Source: Treponema sp.
GTDB lineage: Bacteria; Spirochaetota; Spirochaetia; Treponematales; Treponemataceae
Length of the DNA stretch: 64,000 nucleotides
NCBI GenBank assembly: GCA_017551705.1
Contig: JAFZLA010000071.1
Coordinates: 1 to 64,000, forward strand
Direction of reading: 5' to 3'
Part shown: positions 41,722 to 50,781 of the stretch, in pieces
How positions within the stretch are numbered: position 1 is the stretch's first letter
How the letters are laid out: each line of letters opens with the position of its first letter
Made by a program: the position numbers and the translations under genes
Notes under the pieces: model-generated
Seen by the model: only the letters and a program-made list of their open reading frames with translations
The model's database searches: none
Told to the model about the DNA's origin: nothing

Positions 41722-42894
41722 ATGAAAAAAATCATTTTGGCCGCTTTGAGCGGTTTCGCGCTTTTTGCGCTCTCTTCTTGCGGCGGAAGCAAAGATGCCG
41801 TAGTAAAAATTGGAATCTACGAACCTGCTTCCGGCGACAACGGAGCGGGCGGAAAACAGGAAACTTTGGGAGCCATCTACGCTAACGAAGTTCAGTCAAA
41901 AGTCAACGTAGGCGGAAAAGAGTGCAGGGTCGAGTTGGTTCGCGTCGACAACGAATCTTCAAACGACAAGGCCGTCACAGCCGCAAGCGAATTGGTGTCC
42001 AAGGGCGTTTCAGTCGTTCTCGGTTCTTACGGTTCGGGCGTTTCAATCGCGGCCAGCGACACCTTTGCCGCGGCCGACATTCCGGCCATCGGAATCACTT
42101 GCACAAACCCGCAGGTAACTTTGGGCAACGACCACTACTTCCGCATTTGCTTCTTGGATCCTTTCCAGGGAACGGTTTTGGCCAACTTTGCCGTCGACAA
42201 GTTCAAGGCAAAAAAAGCCTATGTTTTGGCCAAGCTGGGAGACGACTACTCTGTAGGCCTTTCCAACTACTTTACAGAGGCCTTTAAAAAGCTCGGCGGA
42301 GACGTTGTTTTTGAAACGTTCCCCGAAGGAACAAGCGACTTTGCCGCTTACGTAACCAACGCCAAAAACCAAAAGGCCGACGTTTTCTGCGCTCCGGTTT
42401 CTACCGAAGCCGCCGCCCTCATCATCGAGCAGGCCAACACTCAAAACCTTGGCATCCCGATTTTGGCCGGCGACACATGGGACTCTAACGTAATCTTGGG
42501 AGCCGTTAAGGGAACAAACGTTGACATCAACGTGACAACCTTCTTTGCCGAAGGAGCCGAGGACGCCGACATCGCCACATTCGTCTCCAACTTCCGCGAA
42601 TGGCTCAACGCCGACCCGTCGCGCTTGACTGACAACGGCGGAAACGACATCGTGGCCGCAAACCCTGTAATGGCTTACGACGCTTACTTTGTAGCGCTTG
42701 AGGCCATCAAGATTGCCGGCAGCGCAAAAGGCGCCGACATCAAAAAGGCCCTTCCCAAAGTTCGCCACGCCGGCGTTACTGGCATGATCGAGTTCAACGA
42801 AACTGGAGACGCCAAGCGCGACGTAGCTTACGTTAAGCACGCCAACAACAAGACTGGCCAGTGGGAATTCGTAGCCATTCAGTCTGTAAAGTAA
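41722..42894 (+). CDS. livJ: Branched-chain amino-acid ABC transporter, binding lipoprotein
   Basis: A 390-residue periplasmic-binding protein of the Leu/Ile/Val type (Peripla_BP_6) anchored through lipobox ALSSC. The body has the expected VKIGIYEPASGDNGAGG opening, VVLGSYGSGVS, and FRICFLDPFQGTVLANF segments. The start is ATG 41722 behind GGAGGAAA. It heads a five-gene operon with both permeases and both ATPases. The ligand could also be an amide or another amino acid. Confidence 0.92.
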   Translation: MKKIILAALSGFALFALSSCGGSKDAVVKIGIYEPASGDNGAGGKQETLGAIYANEVQSKVNVGGKECRVELVRVDNESSNDKAVTAASELVSKGVSVVLGSYGSGVSIAASDTFAAADIPAIGITCTNPQVTLGNDHYFRICFLDPFQGTVLANFAVDKFKAKKAYVLAKLGDDYSVGLSNYFTEAFKKLGGDVVFETFPEGTSDFAAYVTNAKNQKADVFCAPVSTEAAALIIEQANTQNLGIPILAGDTWDSNVILGAVKGTNVDINVTTFFAEGAEDADIATFVSNFREWLNADPSRLTDNGGNDIVAANPVMAYDAYFVALEAIKIAGSAKGADIKKALPKVRHAGVTGMIEFNETGDAKRDVAYVKHANNKTGQWEFVAIQSVK

Positions 42895-42895
42895 G

Positions 42896-43780
42896 ATGAA
42901 CTTCTTTAGCGCCAATCTTCCTTACATTCTCGCCGGCATTTCGACCGGCGGGCAGTACGCCCTTATCGCCATAGGCTACACGATGGTCTATGGCATCCTG
43001 CGCCTTATCAACTTCGCTCATGGCGACGTTTTTATGGCCGCGGGCTTGGTGTTGATTTACGCTTCCACGGTTTTGCCTCTTTATGTTTCAATACCGTTGA
43101 TGATTGCGATAACTGTCTTGATTGGCTTTGCCATCGAGCGCGCGGCTTACAAGCCTTTGAGAAACGCGCCCAGAATGTCGGTCATGATTAGCGCTATCGG
43201 AGTTTCGTACTTGATTCAAAATTTGGCGCTCTATGTAACGGGCGGCCTTACCAAATACTATCCGCCCATTCCATGGATTAGCGACTCAATACAAATCTTT
43301 GGAGCGATGACAAAGCGCGTTACGGTAATCACTCCGTTCCTTACAATCGCGCTTGTCGTGGCCCTTGTTCTTTTGATCCGCTACACCAAAATCGGAATGG
43401 CGATGCGGGCAGTCTCGCGCGACTTTGAGACCGCCCAGCTTATGGGAATCAAGTTGGACGCGGTGATTTCGACCACTTTTGTAATCGGAACTTTCTTGGC
43501 CGCGATCGGCTCGCTTTTGTTCTTTTCCAACTATACCGGAGTCACTCCCACGGTCGGAGCGATGCCAGGCCTTAAAGCCTTTGTGGCCGCTGTCTTTGGC
43601 GGAATCGGTTCCATCCCCGGAGCGGTTATCGGAGCCTTTGTCATAGGCATTTGCGAAAACATAATCAAGGGCTTGGGGTGGACTACCTTTAGCGACGCCT
43701 TTACTTTTGTTCTTTTGATATTCGTTCTTATGTTCATGCCAACAGGAATCTTTGGCGAAAAGTCCACGGACAAGGTGTAA
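42896..43780 (+). CDS. livH: Branched-chain amino-acid ABC transporter permease
   Basis: A 294-residue LivH-type permease with eight or so membrane segments. Typical segments are GYTMVYGILRLINFAHGD near the N-terminus, TKIGMAMRAVSRDFETAQLMGI (ATPase contact loop) and GGIGSIPGAVIGA. It starts one base after the livJ stop. Confidence 0.92.
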   Translation: MNFFSANLPYILAGISTGGQYALIAIGYTMVYGILRLINFAHGDVFMAAGLVLIYASTVLPLYVSIPLMIAITVLIGFAIERAAYKPLRNAPRMSVMISAIGVSYLIQNLALYVTGGLTKYYPPIPWISDSIQIFGAMTKRVTVITPFLTIALVVALVLLIRYTKIGMAMRAVSRDFETAQLMGIKLDAVISTTFVIGTFLAAIGSLLFFSNYTGVTPTVGAMPGLKAFVAAVFGGIGSIPGAVIGAFVIGICENIIKGLGWTTFSDAFTFVLLIFVLMFMPTGIFGEKSTDKV

Positions 43781-43783
43781 GGC

Positions 43784-44887
43784 ATGAAAGACATTTCTAA
43801 AAATTTGCAAAAACAAAAACTTGTTGACTGGATGATTTCGGCTCTTGTCATAGCCTTTATCTTTGTCTTGATTTTTGTCTTGGAACAAATTCTTCCAAGA
43901 ACTTCGATGCTTTTTACGGTGCTCAAAAAGGGCGCCATTTACGCGCTGGTCGCCGTCTCGATGAATTTGCTCAACGGCTTTACCGGCCTCTTTTCTTTGG
44001 GGCAGGCGGGCTTTATGATGATTGGCGCCTACACTTACGCAGTCTTTACGATACCCGTCGCGCTCAGGCCGGCGGTTTACCAATATTTTGACGGAGGGGC
44101 GATTCAGTTTGCCATTCCGGTCTTTGCCGCGCTTTTGCTTGCGGGGCTTGTGGCGGCGCTTTTTGCCTTTTTGATTGGCCTTCCTGTCCTCCACTTAAAG
44201 AGCGACTATCTTGCAATCGCAACTCTTGGCTTTGCCGAGATTATGCGCGCCCTTTTTCAGTGGGACAAGCTTGGAGTAATCACAAACGGCTCCAACCTTT
44301 TGCGAAAGTATCCTGTATTTAGGTCCACGGTTTTTCCATTCGCCGTTTCGGGCGTGTGCATAGCGCTGATAGTGCTGTTGATAAACTCAACCTACGGGCG
44401 CGCCTTTAAGGCCATCCGCGACGACGAGGTTGCGGCCGAGGCCATGGGAATCAACTTGGCCAGCCACAAGCGCCTTGCCTTTACCATTTCTTCTTTCTTT
44501 GCGGGAATCTCGGGCGCGCTTTTGGCCATGTTCCAAACCACGATTCAAGCCAACCAATTCAAGTCGGCGATGACCTACGAGATTTTGCTTATCGTCGTAA
44601 TCGGAGGAATCGGTTCCGTCAGCGGAAGCGTGATTTCTTCGATGCTTTTTGTGGCTTGCTCGGAATGGTGGCTGCGCTTTTTGGACAACAACAACTTGAT
44701 GATAGGCGACTTCCACGTTCCCCTTTTAAAGCCCGGCTTTAGAAAGGTTGTCTTTGCGATTGTAATCATGCTCATCGTAATTTTCTGGCAGCGGGGAATT
44801 ATGGGCGAAAGCGAATTTTCCATCGCAGGAATCAGGCGCTGGGTCCGCAAACTGTTTGGCAAGAAAAAAACTGGAGGCGCAAAATGA
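43784..44887 (+). CDS. livM: Branched-chain amino-acid ABC transporter permease
   Basis: A 367-residue LivM-type permease. It has the GFTGLFSLGQAGFMMIGAY signature, the coupling loop YGRAFKAIRDDEVAAEAMGI, and GGIGSVSGSVI near the end. The C-terminus is extended and basic (RRWVRKLFGKKKTGG). It ends with an ATGA overlap into livG. Confidence 0.92.
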   Translation: MKDISKNLQKQKLVDWMISALVIAFIFVLIFVLEQILPRTSMLFTVLKKGAIYALVAVSMNLLNGFTGLFSLGQAGFMMIGAYTYAVFTIPVALRPAVYQYFDGGAIQFAIPVFAALLLAGLVAALFAFLIGLPVLHLKSDYLAIATLGFAEIMRALFQWDKLGVITNGSNLLRKYPVFRSTVFPFAVSGVCIALIVLLINSTYGRAFKAIRDDEVAAEAMGINLASHKRLAFTISSFFAGISGALLAMFQTTIQANQFKSAMTYEILLIVVIGGIGSVSGSVISSMLFVACSEWWLRFLDNNNLMIGDFHVPLLKPGFRKVVFAIVIMLIVIFWQRGIMGESEFSIAGIRRWVRKLFGKKKTGGAK

Positions 44888-45735
44888 GCGAGCAAAACCA
44901 AAACGTCCTGCGCCTCAGCGACATAACGATGCAATTTGGCGGCGTCGTTGCCGTCAACTCCCTTTCGCTTGAGATTAACAAAAACGAAATCGTCTCCCTC
45001 ATCGGCCCAAACGGCGCCGGAAAGACCACAGCCTTTAACGTTGTCACGGGCGTTTACGCTCCCACAAACGGCGCGGTCTACTTTAACGGAGAGGAGATTG
45101 TAGAAAACTATCCGCGCGGCAAAATGAAAAAGCTTTACGCGGGAACGGAGCGGGGCAAGTACTCCAAAGTCATCGAGCCCACTCCCGACAAAATCACCCG
45201 CATGGGAATCGCGCGCACTTTCCAGAACATCCGCTTGTGGAAAAGCCAAAGCGTCTTTGACAACATTCTTATCGCAAAGCACTGCCGCCGCAGCTCAAAC
45301 TTTTTGACCGCCACCTTCCGCCTGAACCGCGCGGAAGAAAGGCGCCAGCGCGAGGAAGTTTCGGAATTGCTAAACATGTTTGGCCTTTACGACGCGCGCA
45401 ACGAGCTTTGCGCATCGCTCCCATACGGCCAGCAGCGCAGGCTTGAAATAGCGCGCGCCTTGGCCACAAAGCCCCAGCTTTTGTTGCTTGACGAGCCGGC
45501 CGCCGGAATGAATCCGCAGGAAACTTTGGAGCTTACCGACTTTATCCAGCAAATCCGCGACGACTTTAGGCTAACCGTCTTTATGATTGAGCACCACATG
45601 GACTTGGTCATGAACATCTCGGACAGAATCTACGTCCTCAACTTTGGCGCCTTGATTTCAAAGGGAACGCCCGCGCAAGTCCAAAGCGACCCTGCCGTAA
45701 TTTCCGCTTATTTGGGAGAAGACAAAAATGCTTGA
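44884..45735 (+). CDS. livG: Branched-chain amino-acid ABC transporter ATPase
   Basis: A 283-residue ATPase with Walker A GPNGAGKTT, signature LPYGQQRRLEIARAL (LPYG in place of LSGG, as usual in LivG), Walker B LLLLDEPAAGMNP and switch His in IEHHMD. It has an insertion of about 25 residues after the Walker A region. It overlaps livM at its start and livF at its end. Confidence 0.92.
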   Translation: MSEQNQNVLRLSDITMQFGGVVAVNSLSLEINKNEIVSLIGPNGAGKTTAFNVVTGVYAPTNGAVYFNGEEIVENYPRGKMKKLYAGTERGKYSKVIEPTPDKITRMGIARTFQNIRLWKSQSVFDNILIAKHCRRSSNFLTATFRLNRAEERRQREEVSELLNMFGLYDARNELCASLPYGQQRRLEIARALATKPQLLLLDEPAAGMNPQETLELTDFIQQIRDDFRLTVFMIEHHMDLVMNISDRIYVLNFGALISKGTPAQVQSDPAVISAYLGEDKNA

Positions 45736-46441
45736 GATTAAAGACTTGTTCGTGTCATACGGCGGAATCAAAGCCCTGCGCGGAATCAACATGCAGGTTC
45801 CCGACAAAAAAATCGTCTCGCTGATTGGAGCCAACGGCGCCGGAAAGTCCACCTTGCTTAGAACAATCAGCGGCCTTGTCCGCTCCCAGTCCGGCTCGAT
45901 AAAATTTGACGGCCAGGAAATTCTTGGCCTTTCAATCGACAAGATTTGCAAAAAAGGAATCGCGCTTGTGCCGGAAGGCCGCCGCGTCTTTACCGACCTT
46001 ACTGTCGCAGAGAACCTTAAAATCGGCGCCTATTTGCGCGACGACAAAGACGGAATCGCCAAGGACCTTGAATGGGTTTACGAGCTTTTTCCGCGCCTCA
46101 AGGAGCGCAGCTGGCAGTTCGCCGGAACCCTTAGCGGCGGCGAGCAGCAAATGCTTGCCGTTGGCCGCGCGCTTATGAGCCGCCCAAATCTTTTGATGAT
46201 GGACGAGCCTTCGCTGGGACTGGCCCCCTTGATTGTGCAGCAAATATTTTCGATCATCGAAGAAATCAACAAAAAGGGCGTCACTATTTTGCTTATCGAG
46301 CAAAACGCCAACATGGCGCTAAAGGCCGCCGACATGGCCTATGTTCTAGAAACCGGCGACATCACCCTTAGCGGAAGCGGCGAGTCCCTTTTGTCCAACG
46401 AGCGCGTCCGCGAAGCCTATTTGGGTAAAAAGAAAGACTAG
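45728..46441 (+). CDS. livF: Branched-chain amino-acid ABC transporter ATPase
   Basis: A 237-residue ATPase with Walker A GANGAGKST, signature LSGGEQQM, Walker B LLMMDEPSLGLAP and IEQNANMAL at the switch region, all typical of LivF. It starts 8 bp inside livG, so translation is coupled. It is convergent with the GH5 gene, with 4 bp between the stops and no separate terminator. Confidence 0.92.
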   Translation: MLEIKDLFVSYGGIKALRGINMQVPDKKIVSLIGANGAGKSTLLRTISGLVRSQSGSIKFDGQEILGLSIDKICKKGIALVPEGRRVFTDLTVAENLKIGAYLRDDKDGIAKDLEWVYELFPRLKERSWQFAGTLSGGEQQMLAVGRALMSRPNLLMMDEPSLGLAPLIVQQIFSIIEEINKKGVTILLIEQNANMALKAADMAYVLETGDITLSGSGESLLSNERVREAYLGKKKD

Positions 46442-46445
46442 CGCG

Positions 46446-48110
46446 TCAGTATACAATTTTAATGTCCTTGATTGCGTAGCCCTGCGGCGACTTGTGGTTG
46501 TTGTTTTGGAACACCAAGGCGTCTATCAAGGCCCAAGAAAATTGTCCTTCGGAATTTCTCCATTGGGTTTTTCCGGTCCATCCGCCCACGTCGTTGAAGT
46601 TCTTTAATGGAACCGAAATTTTGTGCCAGCTTCCGTCGGCGCTGGCGTTTTTTCCTGTGATTATTGTAGACGCTCTCCAAGGAAAAATCTTGGCTTCCAT
46701 GTCCCTAAAGTAAACGGTTATGTCAAATCTTGGGTCCGCGCTCTTTACGTAAAATTCCAGCTTGGCGCCCCTGTCCTTGAGGCTTGTCAAATCGCACGCT
46801 TCCTTAAACTGGAACAAAAGCTCGTCGTAGGGCTTTAGCTCCTTTAGGTCGATGAACCTTTCTTTAGATCCGTTTTCGATTGCGGCCAAGGAGCCCATCG
46901 CGCTCCAGGACTGAACTTGTATGTAGTCCGCCCTGCCGTCCTTGTAAACCGTCCAGTCGCCGGTCTTTTTTGCGTTGCTGAACCAAGTTTCGCTTTTTGC
47001 GCCGGCTGGATATTTGTAGCCCATCGCTTCCAGCAAGGCTTTGTTCAAGTCGTCGGGAAAGCGGGATTCTTGCGGCGACTTGTAAAGGCCAAACTCTTGC
47101 GTGTAGTCCCAGCTTAGGCGGGCGATGTTGCGCTCGTCCATCCATTGGCACTTTTTTCTGTACCAGTCGGCCCTTTCTTTTGGATCGGCGTAAGTCATAA
47201 GCACGCCAAACTCGTTGCACATAAGGGCCGCGTTCCTCTTGTTTACAAATTCAACGGCCTTGTCCAAGGGGGCTACAAGCGCGCTCTCGGACGACGCTTT
47301 TTCGTAGTTGTTCAGTTCCCATTTTTCGGCGTCAGTCGCGTTGGGGGGCAGGGGAGGCATCTTTTCCTTTTTATATGGAAATGGAACGTTTGTAATGCGC
47401 TTTGAGAAAGTCCAGCTGGCGCCCTGATGGGTGAACAAAAAGGGCGTGTAGTCGTGGAAGTTGTAAATCAAGTTGTTGTCCTTGTAGTCGGGCAGCTTTA
47501 GCATCGAGTCAAGCGAGTCCCAGTAGCCGCCGCCGACAATTATCGCGTGCTTTTTGTCAATCGCCCTTATCGCCTCGATGACCTTTCCTTGTATTTTTCC
47601 CCATTTTGACATGTCGGCCTGCGTGTTTCCGCTTTCAAAGTGGGGCTCGTTCATTATCTCGTAAATCACAAAGTTGCCCTTGCCCTTGTAGCGCTCCGCG
47701 ATTTGCGGCCATATTTTGAGCAGGATGAATTCTATCCTTGGGTTGGTTTGCGAGGCTCCGCTGCAGTCGTTGTGGAAGTCTATTAAAATGTACAGGCCCA
47801 ATTCTTCGCACCAGCTTATGGCCTTGTCCAGCATGTCGAGGCATTCGGGGGCAAGCTTGAAGTCGTCGTTTTTGTCCGCCCAAACGTCAAACCATACGGG
47901 GACCCGCACGGCTTCCACGCCGATGCTTTTTATGTCTTCAAAATCCTTTTTTCCATACAGGAGCGTGTTGAAGCGGCCGTATTCCATCCAAACCGGCAGG
48001 TTTATTCCCTTGCTGAATTGAAGCTGTTTTTTGACTTTTGGAACGCCTCCGGCCGCGGCCATCGCGCAAAATAGGGCCAAAGCGAGCGAAAAGGACAAAA
48101 ATTTCTTCAT
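46446..48110 (-). CDS. Glycoside hydrolase family 5 with C-terminal sugar-binding-like domain
   Basis: A 554-residue exported endoglucanase-like enzyme. A signal peptide (LSFSLALALFCAMAAA) is followed by the GH5 barrel, with acid/base Glu155 in YEIMNEPH and nucleophile Glu300 in MCNEFGV; VRVPVWFD and FHNDCSG are also family-typical. After a short linker, about residues 390-554 form a beta-rich domain resembling a carbohydrate-binding module (CBM11/CIA30-like). Likely substrates are beta-1,4-glucans or mannans, which would fit a gut or rumen habitat. The start at 48110 has GGAGA upstream; 48122 is less likely. It is divergent from flaA. Confidence 0.85.
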   Translation of the reverse strand: MKKFLSFSLALALFCAMAAAGGVPKVKKQLQFSKGINLPVWMEYGRFNTLLYGKKDFEDIKSIGVEAVRVPVWFDVWADKNDDFKLAPECLDMLDKAISWCEELGLYILIDFHNDCSGASQTNPRIEFILLKIWPQIAERYKGKGNFVIYEIMNEPHFESGNTQADMSKWGKIQGKVIEAIRAIDKKHAIIVGGGYWDSLDSMLKLPDYKDNNLIYNFHDYTPFLFTHQGASWTFSKRITNVPFPYKKEKMPPLPPNATDAEKWELNNYEKASSESALVAPLDKAVEFVNKRNAALMCNEFGVLMTYADPKERADWYRKKCQWMDERNIARLSWDYTQEFGLYKSPQESRFPDDLNKALLEAMGYKYPAGAKSETWFSNAKKTGDWTVYKDGRADYIQVQSWSAMGSLAAIENGSKERFIDLKELKPYDELLFQFKEACDLTSLKDRGAKLEFYVKSADPRFDITVYFRDMEAKIFPWRASTIITGKNASADGSWHKISVPLKNFNDVGGWTGKTQWRNSEGQFSWALIDALVFQNNNHKSPQGYAIKDIKIVY

Positions 48111-48191
48111 AAACGTCTCCAAAAACTTGAATTTCCCATTATTTTACCACTGTTTTTGTTTTTTTTAAAGAAAAAAAGATTAAAATTTCGT

Positions 48192-48221
48192 TTGACAAAA
48201 ACGTTCAAATTGCGTTATAAT
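48192..48221 (+). promoter_or_regulatory. Strong sigma70-type promoter for the flaA pair
   Basis: A consensus TTGACA at 48192-48197, an 18-bp spacer and consensus TATAAT at 48216-48221, in an AT-rich region. No sigma28-type sequence was evident. A leader of about 55 nt ends in AAGGAG. Confidence 0.85.
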
Positions 48222-48281
48222 ATGAAAATAATTATATTATTGCGAATAAAACATTCCGATAAGTAAGATAAGGAGTACTGA

Positions 48282-49049
48282 ATGAAAAAAGGCTTATTTG
48301 TCCTTGCCAGTCTGTCCCTCCTTTTGGCCTTCGGCTCTACGGCGTTCGCCCAGCCGAACACTAAAAGCGTAGTGACAATAACTATTGATAATTTTGACAA
48401 AATCGGCAGCCAGGAGTTGCCGATGATGGAACACGGAAAGTGGGTCAAGGAAAGTTGGGACTGGGGCTATCAGGCCAGCCGCTTCGTCACCGAAGGCTAC
48501 CCGATCAAGCAAACTTTCGAGGCAATCCCCAATTCTTTGAAATATCTCCGCACGGAAGAAGACAAGGCCACTGTTTTGGGCCTCAAGACCAAGTTCAACC
48601 GCAAGGGAGACAACTGGTTCGAGCTTTATCCCACAAAGGACGGCAAGCCCTTTGAGATTCCTCTTGAAGGAACCGTAACTCACTTTGACTTCTGGGTGTG
48701 GGGCGCCCACTACTTGTATTTCTTGGACATGCTCGTTCGCGACGCGGACGGAACCGTTCACATCCTTCCGGCCGGAAACTTGGCCTTTGACGGATGGCGC
48801 AACGTAATCGTAAAGGTGCCCGGCTACATCCGCCAGCACTCGCGCCTTCGCAGCGGCCCCGCCAAGATGACATTCGTCGGCTTCCGCGTGACAACGGATC
48901 CCGCCGAGTACGTTGACGACTTTATGGTTTACTTTGACGACCTCAAGTACACTACATACACTCTTTCCAACATTTTCGACGGCTATGAGCTTCAGGACGC
49001 CGACTTTGGCGACGAGTCCAAGGGTTCGTCATCAGGAGATGAAAGATGA
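48282..49049 (+). CDS. flaA: Flagellar filament outer layer (sheath) protein FlaA family
   Basis: A 255-residue FlaA-family protein, the sheath subunit of spirochete periplasmic flagella. It has a signal peptide (LASLSLLLAFGSTAFA) and family-typical TITIDNFD, FDFWVWGAHYLYFLDMLV, GWRNVIVKVPGYIRQ and MVYFDDLKY segments. It acts in the periplasm around the FlaB core. The ATGA overlap with the next FlaA gene makes their expression coupled. I cannot tell which FlaA number it corresponds to; the tandem pair is typical of Treponema. Confidence 0.92.
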   Translation: MKKGLFVLASLSLLLAFGSTAFAQPNTKSVVTITIDNFDKIGSQELPMMEHGKWVKESWDWGYQASRFVTEGYPIKQTFEAIPNSLKYLRTEEDKATVLGLKTKFNRKGDNWFELYPTKDGKPFEIPLEGTVTHFDFWVWGAHYLYFLDMLVRDADGTVHILPAGNLAFDGWRNVIVKVPGYIRQHSRLRSGPAKMTFVGFRVTTDPAEYVDDFMVYFDDLKYTTYTLSNIFDGYELQDADFGDESKGSSSGDER

Positions 49050-49777
49050 AAAAGATAATCTTTACAGCATTGACAGCATTTTTGGCCGCGGGCCTTGTTT
49101 TTGCCCAGGCCGACAGCCAAGGCAACTCAAGCTTGGCGGACCCCAACCCCAACAATGTTGGAGCTGACTCAGCCGCCAGCGCCTTGCGCGAAGTTTCTTT
49201 GGAAAAGTTTGAGCGCGACGGCGCTTGGAACATTCACATTTCTCCGGACGCCGGCTTGGCCAACATCCGCTTGTTTGAAGGCGCTCCCGCCGCCAAACAG
49301 CCTTTGGAAGGAGAAGAAGAGCAGACTGACACCCACGCTTTGGGCTGCAAAATCCAGTTCTATCGCCGCGGCGTCAACTCAATCTACATCACAGCCGTTC
49401 GCCCGATTCCGATCGAAGGAATTACAAAGACTGTAAGCGTTTGGATTGCCGGACGCAACCAGAACCACGACATTTTCCTCTTGGTCCAGGACTACTTTGG
49501 ACACGACTATGAATTGTATCTCGGAAACCTCGGATTCAGCGGCTGGAAGCGCCTTTCAGTGGCCGTTCCGCCTAGCGAAGACGGAGAGCACGGAATCGTT
49601 CAGTCCAGCGCCTATCATGGAGACCGCCCTGGACTCCGCATCCGCGGCTTTAGAATCGACTGCAACCCGATGCTTGCCCGCGGAACATACTTTGTTTACT
49701 TTGACGACCTTCGCGCCGTGACCGACCTTTACGACATGGAAAACCGCGACGAAGACGACATGGTTGACAACTGGTAA
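49046..49777 (+). CDS. flaA: Flagellar filament outer layer protein FlaA family, second gene
   Basis: A 243-residue FlaA-family protein with signal peptide (LTAFLAAGLVFA). It shares with the previous protein the pattern of VSVWIAGRNQNHDIFLLVQDYFG, GWKRLSVAVP and YFVYFDDLRAVTDLYD. The C-terminus is very acidic (ENRDEDDMVDNW), as is that of its partner (DADFGDES). A strong terminator follows directly. Confidence 0.92.
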   Translation: MKKIIFTALTAFLAAGLVFAQADSQGNSSLADPNPNNVGADSAASALREVSLEKFERDGAWNIHISPDAGLANIRLFEGAPAAKQPLEGEEEQTDTHALGCKIQFYRRGVNSIYITAVRPIPIEGITKTVSVWIAGRNQNHDIFLLVQDYFGHDYELYLGNLGFSGWKRLSVAVPPSEDGEHGIVQSSAYHGDRPGLRIRGFRIDCNPMLARGTYFVYFDDLRAVTDLYDMENRDEDDMVDNW

Positions 49778-49785
49778 AAAAAAGA

Positions 49786-49811
49786 CGGCCGCGATTGCGG
49801 CCGCTTTTTTT
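49786..49811 (+). terminator. Rho-independent terminator of the flaA operon
   Basis: CGGCCGC (49786-49792), loop GATT, GCGGCCG (49797-49803), C, then a run of eight T. Confidence 0.92.
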
Positions 49812-49859
49812 TACGCGCGGATTAAACAGACGGCTTTGCGCCGCTGTTAAATCTGCTAA

Positions 49860-49895
49860 CAAAAGCCGACTTGCTTGCACAAGCGGCTTTTTTTA
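49860..49895 (-). terminator. Second, bidirectional terminator-like hairpin
   Basis: AAAAGCCG (49861-49868) pairs with CGGCTTTT (49884-49891). It has A-rich and T-rich flanks and overlaps the end of the minus-strand gene at 49893, so it can serve both directions. Confidence 0.6.
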
Positions 49896-50636
49896 TTTTA
49901 TGAGGTACCAATACCCGCGCCCCTTATGGGTGACGCGGACAATGAGGTCGGCCTCGCGCAAAAGCCAAAGCAAAATGTTGGCGTGTGGGGCGGCGGCGCG
50001 GTTCTTTTGCGCCAAGAATGCCTCGCGGATTGTGGCGGCGCTAAAGGGCTCCGAGTTTTTGCCGCGCCCTTTTGAGGCCTGCAGGACCTCTTTTGGCAAA
50101 AGGCCCAGCCAGTCTTTTTTGCCGCAAAGCTTGTGGCTGGTTCCGATTGTCAAAAGCGCCTTGCCTTCTTTTTGCCAGGTCTTCTTAAAGCGGCGGCGGC
50201 CATTCTTTGATTGGCTCGCTTGGTCCAAGACAATCCTTTTTTCTTCAATAGAAATTTCGGGGCAAATCACGCAAAGCTTTTTGCTTGCCAAAAAATCCTT
50301 TAGGCCGGTGAACTCCCTTAGCTCTGTGTAAAGGCTTTCTTTTTTGGGGCTCTTGCGGCGCGAGACAAGGCCGCCGTCCGGTCCGCGCGTTTCTATTATC
50401 TTTTCTTTTATTATCGGGTGAACTATTGTAACGCGGCGGCCGCAAGTTAGCAGGCCTTGGACTTTTTGCTTTAAGGCGCCTACGTTCTTTGTTTGAATTT
50501 CTACTACAGTTCCGTCAGGGCATACCAAATCGCATATCCAACGCTCCACTTGGACTTCCTCTTGGGCGCAAAATTGGACTGCGTAGAATGTCTTTAGGGC
50601 CTTGTGCAGCTGGCTTTCGTTGAGCGTGTTTATCAT
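49893..50636 (-). CDS. Unknown protein with nuclease-like N-terminal core
   Basis: A 247-residue cytoplasmic protein not assigned to a named family. Residues 28-51 read EVQVERWICDLV, a turn, then VVEIQTKN: Glu31, Asp36 and Glu46-x-Gln48-x-Lys50. This is compatible with a PD-(D/E)XK-type nuclease core, as in DNA-repair or restriction-like enzymes, but the resemblance is short. The centre contains TIVHPIIKEKII, and the C-terminal 60 residues look like a winged helix (FSAATIREAFLAQKN, then LLWLLREADLIVRV). It is transcribed away from mraZ, and its role is open. Confidence 0.65.
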   Translation of the reverse strand: MINTLNESQLHKALKTFYAVQFCAQEEVQVERWICDLVCPDGTVVEIQTKNVGALKQKVQGLLTCGRRVTIVHPIIKEKIIETRGPDGGLVSRRKSPKKESLYTELREFTGLKDFLASKKLCVICPEISIEEKRIVLDQASQSKNGRRRFKKTWQKEGKALLTIGTSHKLCGKKDWLGLLPKEVLQASKGRGKNSEPFSAATIREAFLAQKNRAAAPHANILLWLLREADLIVRVTHKGRGYWYLIK

Positions 50637-50709
50637 ACAAAACTATACATATATTTTGCTATTTTTTGAAAATTTTCTTCTTTTTTTTCATTATCGGCGC
50701 TTTTTTTAG

Positions 50710-50737
50710 TTGACATTATCAAATTTTGGGGTAAAAT
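50710..50737 (+). promoter_or_regulatory. Promoter of the mraZ division cluster
   Basis: TTGACA at 50710-50715, a 16-bp spacer and TAAAAT at 50732-50737. The GTGG boxes begin 9 bp after the -10, so a protein bound there would cover the transcript start. Confidence 0.75.
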
Positions 50738-50746
50738 AGTCATAAA

Positions 50747-50780
50747 GTGGATTTTTGTGGTAAAAAGTGGAAGTAAGTGG
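50747..50780 (+). promoter_or_regulatory. MraZ operator: four GTGG boxes at 10-bp spacing
   Basis: GTGG occurs at 50747, 50757, 50767 and 50777, exactly one helical turn apart. MraZ proteins of other bacteria bind such direct repeats upstream of their own gene. The last box lies next to the ATG of mraZ, so autoregulation could also block translation initiation. Confidence 0.85.
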
Positions 50781-50781
50781 A

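Noticed and set aside
42043-43000. Minus-strand open frames of up to 290 codons opposite livJ and livH
   Set aside because: Strong coding evidence exists on the plus strand; the antisense frames have no ribosome sites or recognisable motifs.
43286-44194. Minus-strand open frame of 302 codons opposite livH/livM
   Set aside because: Very basic, low-complexity translation typical of the complement of membrane-protein codons.
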